Assembly (NCBI GenBank): GCA_037102815.1 | Contig: BTPP01000002.1 | Location: 2,976,001 to 3,040,000, forward strand | Reading direction: 5' to 3' | Origin: Neurospora intermedia | Taxonomy: Eukaryota; Ascomycota; Sordariomycetes; Sordariales; Sordariaceae | DNA length: 64,000 nucleotides | Shown: piece after piece, positions 37,041 through 49,062 of the stretch | How the letters are laid out: the number at the start of each line of letters is the position of its first letter | Position numbering within the stretch: position 1 is the stretch's first letter | Notes under the pieces: model-generated | What the model saw: only the letters and a program-made list of their open reading frames with translations | Told to the model about the DNA's origin: nothing | Database searches by the model: none | Translations under genes and position numbers: made by a program

Positions 37041-38318
37041 TTACTCCCCCCTAACCTCCTTCAACGCCTCCCTCAACGCTCCCAAGCACCTCGTAACCTC
37101 CTCTTCCGTACCCACCGTAATCCTCAAGCACCCCTCGCACCCGTGCTCCTTGCCTCTGAACCGGACCACCACTCCCTTCGTCTCGGCCAACTTCTGATAC
37201 ACCTTCAGCGCCGTCTCGTTGCTCGGCTTTCCCTCCTTATCCAGCATCTCATACAACAAAAAGTTGCTGCTCTCACCGCCCGCCAACTTGCCCACGCCCG
37301 GAATCTTCGGCAGCTCCGCCACCAGCCTCTCCCGCTGCTGGATCAGCCTCTCCTTGTTCGCACGCATAACCTTCAGGCCGTCCGGTCCTAGAGCGTAGCT
37401 GGCCAGCGCGCTGGTCGGCGAAGAGATGTTGTAGGGGGCCTTGAGGCTGTTCAGCAGCCTGGCGATAGGCGGGCTTGTAAAGGCCGCTCCCAGACGGATG
37501 CCGGCCAGGCCGAACGCCTTGGACAAAGTCTGCATGACGACCAGGTTGGGCCACTCGTTGACCCACTCGGCCAGCGAGGCCGACTCGGGCGCAAAGTCAA
37601 TGTAGGCCTCGTCAACGACCACGACGCCGTTCCAGGTCGGGTGTTCGAGAACCTTCTGGATGTCTTCCTTGGCGAGAAGGGATCCCGTGGGGTTACCCGG
37701 CGAGCAGAGGTAGATGATCTTGATGTTGGGTTCGGTCGACAGCGTCTCGAGGACGCGGGGCACGTCGATGGCGAAGGAGGGAGCGGGAAGCAGCGGGACC
37801 TTGACGAGCCCGACGTCGTTCACCTGAGCGGAAACGGAGTACATGCCGTAGGTGGGCGGGCAGACGAGGATGCGGTCGCGGCCGGGAACACAGAAGCACC
37901 GCAAGAGAGCGTCAATGGCCTCGTCGGAGCCGACGCCTACGCAGAGGTTCTCGGGCGTCAGAAGCTTGGAGGTGTGCGCGTGGGTCGTGCGCAGCGAGCA
38001 GAGAAGCTGCTTGAGGTCCCGCTGGTGAGGGTCGGGGTAGCGGTGCAGGCCGAGGAGGTCGAGCTCGGGACCACTGGAACCGGAGCCGGTAGCCAGGTTC
38101 TGGGGAACGGGAGGCCCATAGGCGTTCTCATTGGCGTCTAGGAGGATGTTGGTGCCATCGTCCTTGTAGTCACTGAGATACGTGTGTTAGTCAATATACT
38201 TCATGAGAGTTCAGAAACAGACAAGTTTTGGGGGGTGAGCTCACTCGCGCGCGCAGCGATAAGGTTCCAAGGCGAGGATGTTTGGCCTGGCGCAGGTCTC
38301 GAGATTGAAGGGCGACAT
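37041..38318 (-). CDS. his-5: Histidinol-phosphate aminotransferase (imidazole acetol-phosphate transaminase)
   Basis: Two exons, 38245-38318 and 37041-38172 (72-nt intron), giving 401 aa, close to the usual 350-400. It is a PLP-dependent class I/II transferase of histidine biosynthesis that converts imidazole acetol phosphate and glutamate to histidinol phosphate. DANENAYGPP near the N-terminus, SPGNPTG, VVVDEAYIDF and TLSKAFGLAGIRLG with PLP lysine K243 are all family hallmarks. FRGKEHGCEGCLRITVGT closes the small domain. The symbol follows Neurospora usage, where his-5 is this step; yeast HIS5 is the same enzyme. ATG 38318 (MSPFNLETCARPN) is the family-typical start. Two TGACTC motifs upstream fit amino-acid control. 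Confidence 0.95.
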
Positions 38319-38960
38319 TTTGTGAATGATTGGCTTGTGATCGATGAATAAAATGAATGAATTATAACCGGAAAAAAACACAGAGTTCTAGAACGAATGT
38401 TCTCGCTCCTAATTCTTTCACGCAGGTTTTTATGAAAACCCTGGGCGAAAGTGAGGTGTGTGTTGGCGTAAAGAGTCACTTGAAAGAGTCATCTTGAAAA
38501 TCGTCTCAAAACGGCTCAGGGCGAGTTGATGATTTGCGAACCGGTTCGTCCCCACTCCGGAAGGCCTGGCCCCCTTATCAACGGTTCCAGTTTTGTTCAG
38601 GAGTAGATTTCAGCCACCATAGAATCCGATTAATAAATCAAAAACATGGCCTGGATAGCAAATCAATGGGAATCAACGATTATACTAATTGTCAATGTCA
38701 ACTAAACATTTCATCTCGTACGTTCTTCTCGTTGCAATGGCATGTTGCATCCTGGGAGGTACTACATCGGGTTAGGGTTGTTAAGGACAAAGGGCTCATT
38801 AACGTCACCCTTGAACTCTGGACATTGTGCGGGATCTCGGGCTTCCTATTGGATGAAAATATGGTTCGCGAGAAAGACCAAAGAACAACAGCAAGGCAAG
38901 AAAAAGCATAAATCCAAGCAGACGAACAAATTGAGAAAAAAAAAAAAAAAACAAATCAGA
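38319..38960. other. Promoter of his-5 and 3' side of the F-box-like gene
   Basis: Besides the paired TGACTC sites it has GGGTTAGGG at 38770-38778 (about 450 bases upstream of his-5) and an A-rich run just before 38960 that belongs to the 3' UTR of the next minus-strand gene. Confidence 0.55.
38473..38491 (-). promoter_or_regulatory. Two TGACTC motifs, likely CPC1/Gcn4-type sites for his-5
   Basis: GAGTCA occurs on the + strand at 38473-38478 and 38486-38491, that is TGACTC in the his-5 direction, 155-173 bases before its ATG. TGACTC(A) is the core site of Gcn4 and its filamentous-fungus counterpart CPC1, which raise amino-acid biosynthesis genes under starvation. Paired sites at this distance are typical. 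Binding is inferred, not shown. Confidence 0.65.
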
Positions 38961-40367
38961 TTATTCCCCAGCAATACTTTCGTCGGCGTCATCTTCGGAC
39001 ACGAAATCCGAGTCGGAATCCGAGTACTCAGGCTCATTCGGATCATAATCCCACGTCGAGGCCGGCAAGTATCTCACAAAAGCATCAAAACTCGGGCGTG
39101 GTTGTGGTTCCATACATGTATCATCCAACACGCCACTACCAGAACAACCCTCCCGTAGCTTCCTCCATGTCCTCCACTTCACCACCCACTCCTTCCAGAC
39201 TTTCAAGGCCGCTGCGACCTCCGGTGTCAAAGTACGGGACGGCTTCGGGGGTTCGGGCCGTTCCAGAAAAGAACGCAACAAGTCGTCCATGCCAAACCGA
39301 GGTCTCGGCTCCCCATCAACATAAAAAGTAATGTCATCAAGAATGCTCTCATACAGCATCAGACCGAAGCCTCGTGACAGCCAGCCGCCAAAGTCAAGTA
39401 AGGCCCAGAGCGTATTAGCCAGGTACAAGCCATAGCGGTCGGCGTGACCAAGGGTGTCACGGCACGCGTGGATATGCATGCCTCTAACGGTTCGCAGGTC
39501 GGTCGGGCCTGTCCATGTGTATTGAGCAAAATCGTTGTCATCGTCGTCGTTAGGCGACGGTCCTGGGAAAATCTCCTCTTCCCCCTCGGCTCCGTAAGGG
39601 AGGTCCTCGTTGTGGGCAATCAAGAATCGTTGAGGTGTACCACGGCCTGCTCGCTCCCATTTTTCCTCGTCCATTTCTGTTTCCTCCTTGGATGTTACGC
39701 TGATGATGAGATGTCGGAGTGAGTATCTGGGAGGAGGGCTTCTGCTTCTTGAAGATGAAGAAAGAAGACTGCCGCGATTTTCTCTTTGATAAGCGGGGGA
39801 GCAAAGGCCCCGAGGTCCCAAGGCCAAAAAGGAGACTAACAGACGGTAAAAGTTCCATGAGCCGGGAGGAGGATTGGGGTAGTACTTGTCGTTTGCAGAA
39901 AAGCCGGACGATATACCGTGGTAACGGCGTAAGAACTCCTTCCTCTGTCTTCCTACTGTTTCAACCTCATCGTCGATGTCCTCTACGTCCATTATGCGGA
40001 ATGATGCCTGGAGAGTGTCGAGGTTGAACTGGCTTGGGAGTGGACAGTACACCCAGGTTGGGAAAAGGCCGCATTTGGGGATAAAGACAATGTCGATCTC
40101 AAAGGGGTGGAATTTTGGGGCAGCAGTAGGTGAATGTAGTAGATACTGGACGTCATCGCGTAGGGTCCGGCATGTTAAGAGGAGTGGTAGAGCGGGTGGT
40201 TGAGGTGGTGTGGCTGGTATCCAAATGTCCCAGTCATCGCGGAGCCGGACACGAGGAGGATCTTGGTGAAATAGGTCGAGGTGGTTATAGAGTGTTGCTG
40301 TTGGTGTCCAAATCACAGAGGCTAGGATTTTGTGGCGGAGTTCGGGTGGGAGGGTGATTAACGACAT
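38961..40367 (-). CDS. F-box-like protein of filamentous fungi, function unknown
   Basis: Intronless; 468 aa from the ATG at 40367 (MSLITLPPELRHKIL), or 485 aa from the upstream in-frame ATG at 40418. The second start is preferred because it places the F-box-like LPPELRHKI at the extreme N-terminus, as in many fungal proteins of this sort. PALPLLLTCRTLRDDV continues the F-box-like helices. The middle region (IDIVFIPKCGLFPTWVYCPLP) resembles a conserved segment in fungal proteins that follow such an N-terminus. The C-terminus is strongly acidic (SDSDSDFVSEDDADES). If the F-box is real, it would link an unknown substrate to an SCF ubiquitin ligase through Skp1. The frame, length and composition are convincing; the function is not established. 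Confidence 0.72.
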   Translation of the reverse strand: MSLITLPPELRHKILASVIWTPTATLYNHLDLFHQDPPRVRLRDDWDIWIPATPPQPPALPLLLTCRTLRDDVQYLLHSPTAAPKFHPFEIDIVFIPKCGLFPTWVYCPLPSQFNLDTLQASFRIMDVEDIDDEVETVGRQRKEFLRRYHGISSGFSANDKYYPNPPPGSWNFYRLLVSFLALGPRGLCSPAYQRENRGSLLSSSSRSRSPPPRYSLRHLIISVTSKEETEMDEEKWERAGRGTPQRFLIAHNEDLPYGAEGEEEIFPGPSPNDDDDNDFAQYTWTGPTDLRTVRGMHIHACRDTLGHADRYGLYLANTLWALLDFGGWLSRGFGLMLYESILDDITFYVDGEPRPRFGMDDLLRSFLERPEPPKPSRTLTPEVAAALKVWKEWVVKWRTWRKLREGCSGSGVLDDTCMEPQPRPSFDAFVRYLPASTWDYDPNEPEYSDSDSDFVSEDDADESIAGE

Positions 40368-40959
40368 GGTAGTTTGTGAGCGTTGCTTGTGGATAGGTAC
40401 AGAAAGGGCTCCCTTCATTCTAAAGAGCCCGTTGGAACAAGAAGAAAAAGGAGGGGTACCGCGGACCGTAGAGTTTCACCCCAAATCAAGAGCGCGGTTA
40501 TGTGGGATCGTGGTCCAGGGAAAATTGGTGACAATGTTGGAAAATGGACAAGCCCTCCACTTTATACGCATGTGCCTTTCATGCCAAGCATTCAAATGAC
40601 TGTTGGGGAGTTCCCTATAAGGGAAATTTCATGGGAAAGGTTGCATTCTGTGTGCTCGCTACAGGTGCAGTCATCATTAGCCACATGGCATGCTACAGTT
40701 ATCAGCAGAGATGAGGGATAGTAAGGGGTAGAATCTTAGTAGTTGGTATCTCGAACTAACACTGCTTCATTAAACGTAAACGCCGTCAACCTCATAGAAG
40801 GACATCCCCCTTATAATGATCTCCTCTCCTCCTGATCCCAAACTCGTCTTGATCCCGATCGACAATCCCATCAACAAAAGAGAGTGGATATCCCATAAAA
40901 ACAAACAGACCGCGGTGAACAAAGGGAAACTAAAAGAAAATTAAAGAAAGGTCGTCCCA
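40368..40959. other. Intergenic between the F-box-like and hexose-transporter genes
   Basis: Promoter side of the F-box-like gene and 3' UTR of the transporter. The first 51 bases could be coding if the upstream ATG at 40418 is used. Nothing else is seen. Confidence 0.5.
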
Positions 40960-43051
40960 TCAATACCTGACAGTATTCGGACTTTCATATGGATCCCTCC
41001 CCATACTATTTCCATATCCCCCACTGCTCCCATGAACACCATGTGTAGTACCATGCCCATAGGGATCAATAGCTCCCATCTCGTTCGCCTCTTGGTACCC
41101 ACCCCCCATCATACCACTCTCCAATCCTCCCGTCGTATTCGTCGCGGCATGAACATCCCTCCACTGCTGCCTACTCTTCTCGGCGTCTCTCCTCGCCAGC
41201 TCTGCCACATACGTGGTCTTGGGCGTCCACTTCTTACTCTTCCTCGGACTGACCTCCTCCATCATCTTATCGATCTGCTCCAGCGTGAGTCCCTTCATTT
41301 CGGGGACCAAGAAATACGCAAACAGCATCGAAAAGATACACAGGCTTCCCCAGATGAAGAAGATCTTGGGGCCCAGGTTTGCTGAACCCTTTGAGTTACC
41401 GACCATGTAGGGAGCCACGACGGCGATGATACAGTTCCAGAACCAGTTACAGGCCGTAGAAATGCCCACGCCGCGCGAGCGGATCGGTAAAGGGAAACAC
41501 TCGCCGATGACGACCCATCCCGTGGGGCCCCATGTGGTGGCGAAGAAGAAGATGTTGATGCAGATGCAGGCGATCATGCCGCGGACGGCGGCGGGGTCGT
41601 TGGCGTCGATGCGCCCGGCCGTGACGCCGACTATGGCGACGATGTATTGCATGATTATCATGCCCATGGCGCCGTAGATGAGCAGGAAGCGGCGGCCGAG
41701 GTACTCGACGGCAACGAAGGAGATGGGGGTGGAGAGCACGTTGACGAGGGTGGTGATGAGGGAGATGAAGAAGGGGTTGGAGATGGTGCCGAGTTGTTGG
41801 AAGAAGGTGGTACCGAAATAGAAGATAAAATTGATTCCTGGGAAGGAACGAAAGGTTAGTTTTGTGTCATGACACCTAGAAATTATATATCCCCTATGAT
41901 CCTGGGAGGCCAAAGAGATGGGTTTATACAGAAAGCGAAAGAAAACTTACCAGTGAGTTGCTGCCACATTTGCAATCCACAACCCAGAATGATACGACGA
42001 ATATTGCTATTACCCTTGCGCAGTGAGCCGTGGAAACAAGCGACCCACGATCCGATATACGACGTTTGCGGAACGACCTGCATCTCATACTCATGGTTCG
42101 CTACAATCTCGGCCAGCTCGTCCTTGATATACTCCGACTCAATCGGCTGTCCACGAACATAAGCCAGAGACTTGGCGGCTGATTGAAGCTGACCCTTCAT
42201 AACATGGTAACGGGGTGACTCGGCTGGAGAAGGAAAAAAAAAGGGGGAGATTGTCAGTGTATTGAGCTTCCAGACAAAACTTCCAAAGCACCGCGCAACT
42301 TACGCAAAATGAACAACCCGGTTCCCAAAATCAATGCCCACAAAAACTGCACACCAATCGGAATCCTATACGAGCCTGTATCGTTTCTATCCTGCGTGGC
42401 ATACACAACGCAGTTGGCGAGCAGAATTCCCACGGTGATGCAGAACTGGTACGCCGACACCAATGCGCCACGAACCTTTCTGGGGGCGATCTCGGACATG
42501 TACAATATAATGACGGTTGAGATGAAGCCTACGCCCAAGCCCGCAACGAGTCGACCAAATACGAACAGAACCGTCTGATTAGTCGAAGCAATCTGGAGAA
42601 CGCAGCCAACGCAGAAGATGAGACAGCCGATGATGATGGTCAGCCGACGGCCGATGAAGTCGGCAATGTCACCGGCGATGAGGGCGCCAAAGAAGGTGCC
42701 ACAGGAGAGAATCGAGGTCATGAGAGATTTGGTCGACGAGGGTAAGCCAAAGTTAACGGGGTCGATGCCGACGGGCTGTTTCCTGTCGTAGTCGTACGAG
42801 TAACCCGTGTAAAGGGTGATAAAGTAAGGCATGCCTAGCACGCCGTTGATCCAACCCGTATCATAGCCAAAGACTAGAAATGTCGCCCATGAAAGTTAGC
42901 ATTGGCCATGAGCAACAAGCACATGAGATTCAGACTTACATAGTCCACCACATGCTGCAAAAGCGCAAATAAGGTAAGCCTTCAAGGTGACCGGGGCCTC
43001 TATCCTCGAAAGATCAGCCGGCCCCTCAAAGGGGAGTAAGGCGCTGACCAT
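40960..43051 (-). CDS. MFS hexose transporter or glucose sensor-like protein (sugar porter family)
   Basis: Four exons: 42940-43051, 42304-42873, 41951-42223 and 40960-41837, giving 610 aa; introns are 66, 80 and 113 nt and close in frame. Sugar-porter signatures are all present: GGLFFGYDTGWINGV in helix 1, ADFIGRRLTI, GRLVAGLGVGFIS, LPESPRYHV after helix 6, QQLTGINFIFYFGTTFF in helix 7, and VPEMKGLTLEQID after helix 12. It should move glucose or another hexose across the plasma membrane. The hydrophilic C-terminal tail of about 110 residues, rich in Gly, Met and Tyr, is longer than in plain transporters. Long tails occur in sensors such as Rgt2/Snf3 and in RCO-3, but I cannot assign a sensor role. 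The nearest upstream gene is 6 kb away. Confidence 0.92.
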
Positions 43052-44295
43052 CCTCCTTCGATTCCAATCCCAGTTAAAGCCCGAACCGAGTTGGTGATCC
43101 TCCTATCGAGAAGACTTCGTGTACCCAAAGCTGTACCAAGTCGTCTATGTGGCTTTCGGAATATCTATGTCGACGTTTATCTGTTGGACCAGGAACGGAT
43201 TCTAAACATCCGAAGGGTTCGTATATCACACGCAAGAAAGACAACAACGAGACAGAAGGAAAAGGTCCCCAGAAGGGAGCTCGAGGCGTGTGTATGGTGT
43301 GCGGGATGTGTTATAGAAATTTTCGTCGAATCCCACGGCAAGAGTACAGCGGGAACCGATACATGGGGATCGACTATACTGTGTAAGACAAACAGAACCG
43401 GGGCCAAGGGTCATGGAGTCTGCCGCGCACTAAACCTGAAAGGAACTACAAAAGACGAAAACGAACGGGGAAGGGAAGGGTGAGAACACGGTTGGGGGGT
43501 GTGGGAGAGTGTCCGGTAGGGATACTAGATGCTAGAATGCCGAGCATGGGATATAATCAAAGCTCACGCCTGTCCGTTCTCTGACGCAAAAGCAGTGAAA
43601 AGTGACTGGACAGTGAGCACACCACTTGGCAAACTTCCAAGAGCGTGTGTAACAAAGAAAGGGAAATGGAAAGAGAAGCACTCAGATCGCGAGAGAGCAG
43701 GAGAGGCGGCCAAACGACAATGGAGAGGGATCGAAAGGGTCCGGAAAGTGTGGTCACGCTCAGGACAATTTGGAAGACCAAGAATTTAAGACATCCCAAG
43801 ACCCCGGAAACAGACGAACAAGCGTCCCTCGAATGCCGAGCGAAGCCTGGACTTCATTTTGTTACGCACAGTTGGCTTATGCGAGCTACGCCACATAGGA
43901 TTGGGGCCATCTTTTGCTTTCTTTTTTTTTCCCTTTCCAAGACAAGTTAGATAATCCTAGGCTACCCCTGACAGGTCGACAGCTGTAGCACAACGCCATG
44001 TTCCTCGCCTGCATACACGCAGGCCCTTAAGTACGCAGCGGGTCATTTCTCGCAGCGTCGCCTTTTGCCCACTTGGGGCTCTTGGGAATGTCTCAAAGCC
44101 AGTAGTTTAAATGGGATAAACCGTTAGCACTCCCGGAGGCAGGTTTCAGCGGATGATTTGCGGGTAGCGCTTGTGCAATTCGGATATCGGTTCGGAGAGG
44201 CTGACTGCTTGAGGAGGTCTCACCCCTGAATGGTATGTTTCTTGTTGGAAATACATACATTGGCTGCTCCAAGCGCAACTCGCGCACACGCAGAG

Positions 44296-44321
44296 TGAGA
44301 GAGAGAGAGTGAGAGAGAGAG
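44296..44321 (+). repeat. GA microsatellite, interrupted
   Basis: A GA-dinucleotide run with two GT interruptions, in the gene-poor 6-kb stretch. Confidence 0.85.
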
Positions 44322-47029
44322 GATAGCAGAAAGGCTAAGTACATAGGCCGTCTCAGTCCTACAGCTTGCATGACAAAAGGGGGGCGAAGTCAGACTTTGC
44401 TTGTGCTGGAAGGCAACGCCAATATCTGGACGAAAGCGTGACGTCTCGTCTCTTGTGGCTGGTTGCCAAGGCGAACCGCGTCTCTTTGAATCATGCTTGC
44501 CATGTCACTGGAGAGTTTTGAGAATGACTAACAATGGTGAATCGGAACGTGGATAGTGGAACATGCGGGTTTCATTTCGACTGGTATCTCTTGGCTGCGG
44601 AGGCGAGACTGGGAGTTCCGGGAGATGATGGAGCTGAATACTGTAACATAACTGACAGGGCAAGAACATGGGCGATTGATAGTGCAAGTGAACCTAGAAG
44701 CCACCGAGCAGATCAACCGAACAAAGGAGCCGGGTGCAACGGTGATCATCGGAGAGAAAGGACATGACGGGTGATGTGTGAATCTCCCTGCGAGCCCTGT
44801 TCCCGCATCTGGATGATCTGGTCGAGGTCCAAGGTCGCCAGGGTCGTATCCTCAGCCTGATGATCGACATGACGCCGTATATAGGGTATACTTTGGAGGG
44901 TGTGCTCCAACAGTGAAAGATTGGGCCATCCGTGTTTTGCTTGCCGCCAAGTGTGCGTAAAAAAAGGGACGTTGATGTGCTCGTGATATCACGATCAATG
45001 TGCATGTATGATGCTGATTTGAGAACTCCTCTTGGACTTGGCAACTGCCTATACCAAGCTATTAGGATATCGTGCACAAATCCCGGAGCCAAGATACCTG
45101 GAGGCGGCTGGAAACCTATAGTACGGTGAGTGTTTTGACTGTTCAGGCAGCCTTATCCCATCCACTTGAAAGGGATTCGGCCGATGAATAAAGTGATGTA
45201 ATAAGATATATGTGTATGATGACAACTTTGCTGTACCGCCGCGGGTCGACAACCAAAATGAGACCTCTGGCGGCACAAACACCGGCACCGTTCCGCAGCT
45301 AGGGCAACGGCTGAACCGGCGAAACACTGTACTTCCAAGGAGACTTACCATGGAATATGGTGTCACCGACCGACAGTATGCTCCTAACACAGTCAGTGTC
45401 GCCGTACGTCACACGGCAATCAAACATGAGCTCAAAACGGAACATTTTGTGCCTCGCCACATTGGCCATCATGGTAGAACGATAGAACAGACAGACACAC
45501 GCTTCTTTCTCTGTCCTTCTGCCGATTGAGAGTTATCATGGAGAAATCCATGGCAGATCTCAGTTCCGTCAGTTAATCAAGTCGATCGTGAGATCCTTCG
45601 GTTCCGAGACATAAAAGAGACGTGGCCGTCGAAAAAAAAGAGGGAGAAAGAAAAGATGGACAAAGAAAGCGCCACTGAACATAAATCGTAGACCGCCCGC
45701 GTCGATGCCGTCGTTGAGCTTTGTTGTCGGTTGTTGTTCAACATGCCATTCTCGTCGGCCCTCTCTGCTGGTCTCGTCCTCCTTAGGTACGCTTAGGGCC
45801 CTGTGAGTGTGCACCTGAGCCGGGCAGCTTTCCCGTCCCAGCAGGAAACTGTTCACTGTCAGACATGCCGTCGATTCTTTCGATATGACGTTTCGACCGT
45901 TTACCAAAGCAAGGCGAGAGAGGTACTGCGTTACTTGGAGTCGTGAATTTTGTGATCCTGTTCCGGCAAGAAGCGAATCACACAGTAACAAATGCGGTGC
46001 CGTTAAGCCGGCTCACTTCGCTTGCAAAGGGAAGAGAAAGTTGGCGAGTTCTGTTTGGGGAGTGAACAGCCAGCCGAGAGTCGGAAGTGTGGGACGCGGG
46101 AGACGAGAGTCCCGTCGGTCCAGACCCCAGAGTCGTCCCACTTCCCCCGCAGCGTAGCCAGCACCGGTCCCCAAAGTCCACTGCCCTGAGACTGGACAGT
46201 GGACTCGAGTCGATCCGGGGCTCAAGCGGGGATATGTACCCCACTTCACCAGACTCATGCCCTGGTTCAACCCTAACCCGACACAGCTTAGTGTTCCCCG
46301 GATAACTGAGCAAAAGCCCCACTGCCTTTAACAACACTTCATCTCCCGCGAGGTCGCGATAACCTGGACACAACACCACAGGCGTTGAGGAGCCAAGACA
46401 AGACAATAACGCCGGTCCTTTTGACTCCTTGAGCACGAGCCGAATGCCGAATTTTTCGGTTCTGTCTCGCCATCAGATTCGTTCTAGCTCAGCTCCAGGA
46501 CCCCTTGAACTTCGTCTTGCTATCCCATTTCGCGAAATCTTGGCTTAATAGTTTGGTCTTGGGCCAGCCACCAGAACTCCACGGTTATCAGTCAGAATCA
46601 GCCGACTTCATGTTTGTGCTTTTGAGGCTTCTGCATCTGGAAACCTGGGCATCATGTCTTGTGACAAGCGGGGCTCCAGTTCGTTCTTTGCCTACATAGA
46701 GAGGGCGATTCTTCAAGCCCAGCACGAAGCGGGGGGGACAAGCCGAAGTTGACCGGAACCAAGCCGCGGCGTGTTTATTCATGACAAGAAGCCAAATATC
46801 TCTTTCCCAAATCAGAGAACTACTACCAGGGGCACGTCGATGCATTCTTCATGCAATGCACCTGCCATTTTCACAGTGGTGGCCCTACGCACAGTTACTA
46901 CCAAGTCCTGCACCTGGTAGTAGGTACCGCATCTAGCAGTGTGCAGCGTGCACGACAGTCTTCCTACCTAATGATCTACATACTGGGGCTGCTGTACCTA
47001 CAGTAGTAAAGTAGATGTAGGCATGCTCA

Positions 47030-47073
47030 TATACATAAATACATACATACCTTACATACATACATACATACAG
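47030..47073 (+). repeat. ACAT tetranucleotide microsatellite, interrupted
   Basis: Two blocks of ATAC/ACAT units separated by a few bases. No function is evident; a likely polymorphic marker. Confidence 0.85.
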
Positions 47074-49062
47074 CGCACATCCCCTCACATGGTACCTCTA
47101 ACATTAGTGCAATCACTTTGGTATGCAGTAATTATCTGCAGATAACTCACATAGTCAAACCCTATTCTGACCGGGAATTTCTTTCAACCCACGCCGCAAC
47201 TTACTTCCTCTTCACAAGGAAACTTTGTGCGAATTAGGTACCTAATAATCGAAGCAAGGTACATCCCGTCTCTTCCGACCGTAGCTAAACACAGGCAACC
47301 AAAACACTTCAAGATTCCAAGTCGGAGTCCTCAGTCTTCAAGCCAGTCAATCCGACAAGTCAGACAAGGAACGCAAGTGTGTTTCTGCGCCTTACCTAGT
47401 CCGGTATCACCAAACGAGATTTTTGTTGCTATTTCGTATGCGTACTATTACGCCCATTAGGCCCTTGAACCCTGATGACATATACTTGGGTGGTCCTGGT
47501 ACAGAAATTTACCGATAGAGGCAAGGGCGGAGTGGGGAGTTTGGGAGGAGAGAAGGGAAGAGAAGGGGGGGAAGAAGATGCCCACAGAGAGAGAGATGTA
47601 TCTGTATTGTTACATTCTGTATTGTGTGATCACTACTCGGTGATCCTCATCATCCACCGGGAAAGAATAGCGACGAAGCAGAGAACATCAAACCACTTGT
47701 GATGACCGCACTTTCACGGGATCATCTTGAGAAGTGTACTCGAAAATATTATTTCGGTCATAGACAAGGTCAATGGAACGAACGGACATCCCGCGAGTGT
47801 CAAGGAATTTGCACGTACCATTCCTAGGTCCATGTTCGGGTCCGGGTCCAGGTTCGCGGATACGGGACGATTTGTTCACAAAGGTCGTGGAAAAAAGTCG
47901 CAGGATGGAATTCTATACCCTCGTGCCTGGTACAAAGAAGTATCGACACCACGTGGGCTGTTGTCTGATCGGGCCGTTCACTTTTTTTGCGGACGGGGCT
48001 GAGTCGAAAGCCGGTGAGAAGGATAGATGGTGAACAGTATACGCTCGTTAACAAAGAAACTGAAGGGTTGATGAGGCAATGCAGAACAGAAAGTGCCGGT
48101 TGTTAGATACGGTGTGGCTAGTTGTATGAGGTCCAAACTCCGGGTTGTGCAACTGTCATAACCAGATTTCCGACGTTTCCGAGTGTATATGGAAATTGTA
48201 TCCGTTTTAAGCAGGTTTCTGTTGAGGCTCAGCTGCAGTCCATAAACGAGAGTTTACGTGTTTCCAGATATTACCGAACCATGGGGTTTGGTCGATTGGT
48301 GATTCACATTGAACATATATTTGCTATATAACAGCTAGACATAATAGTCAGTAGAGGTAACTACATCTACTGCACTATGACTTGAAGCACCGACATCCCC
48401 CTCTTCCTAGATACCAGCCACATTATCCCTTTTGATGCCCTGCCACCGATCCCATGTCATCGCTGGTTAGACATACGCATGCCCTCTAATCGGAAATCTA
48501 ACCTCGTCCCGCCTGCTTTCTGTGTAGCACGCAACCCGAACTGCCTGTCGACTATTTCCCATATCATACATACCATTTGCAGCAACTCCCCCAGTGTCTA
48601 AATTGTGATGTCTTCCCCAAATACCTCGCGGCTGAACGTGTTGATTGGCGCTGGTGTCACTGTTGTCGTCAAATTTGATCCCATCTTGTTCGCTAATTCA
48701 AGTTGGAGTAACTTGGTTCCGTGGGTCGGTTGTCATCTTATCCATCTCTCATCTCATCATAGTCGTCGTCTCGTTGTGAGTTGTGATTCATCGTCCATGG
48801 CGACATTTTGTATCTGAAACCATCAAATCCATTCATCGTGTCGAACCTTCATTCCATTTAATTATTTTGTCGTAAACCATTCCTGGTCGAAAAACCCACA
48901 TATCCTCCACATCCATCGTACCATTTCATCGTTCGGTATCTCAAAATCCGAACATTTTACCTGTTTCCACCTTCCCTCCGCTCCTCCGAGCAAGCAATTA
49001 TTCCATGTCCTGCATCCAACCCCCAAATTTCCATGATTCAAACTACGTCATAGTCCAGCAGC

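Larger units (their letters stand above)
43052..49062. other. 6-kb stretch without a recognisable gene
   Basis: I find no open frame with a recognisable domain or convincing exon chain. The left end must hold the promoter and leader of the hexose transporter, and the right end (about 48,600-49,062) the 3' UTR of MTR10. Contents seen: a GA microsatellite (44296-44321), GGGTTAGGG on the minus strand (46271-46279), and an ACAT microsatellite (47030-47073). The base composition is normal and not of RIP type. Noncoding transcripts or a small multi-exon gene could be missed. Confidence 0.5.

Noticed and set aside
45569-46436. Two adjoining minus-strand open frames in the gene-poor stretch (140 and 152 codons)
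   Set aside because: No domain, no plausible splice join, and composition like random sequence.
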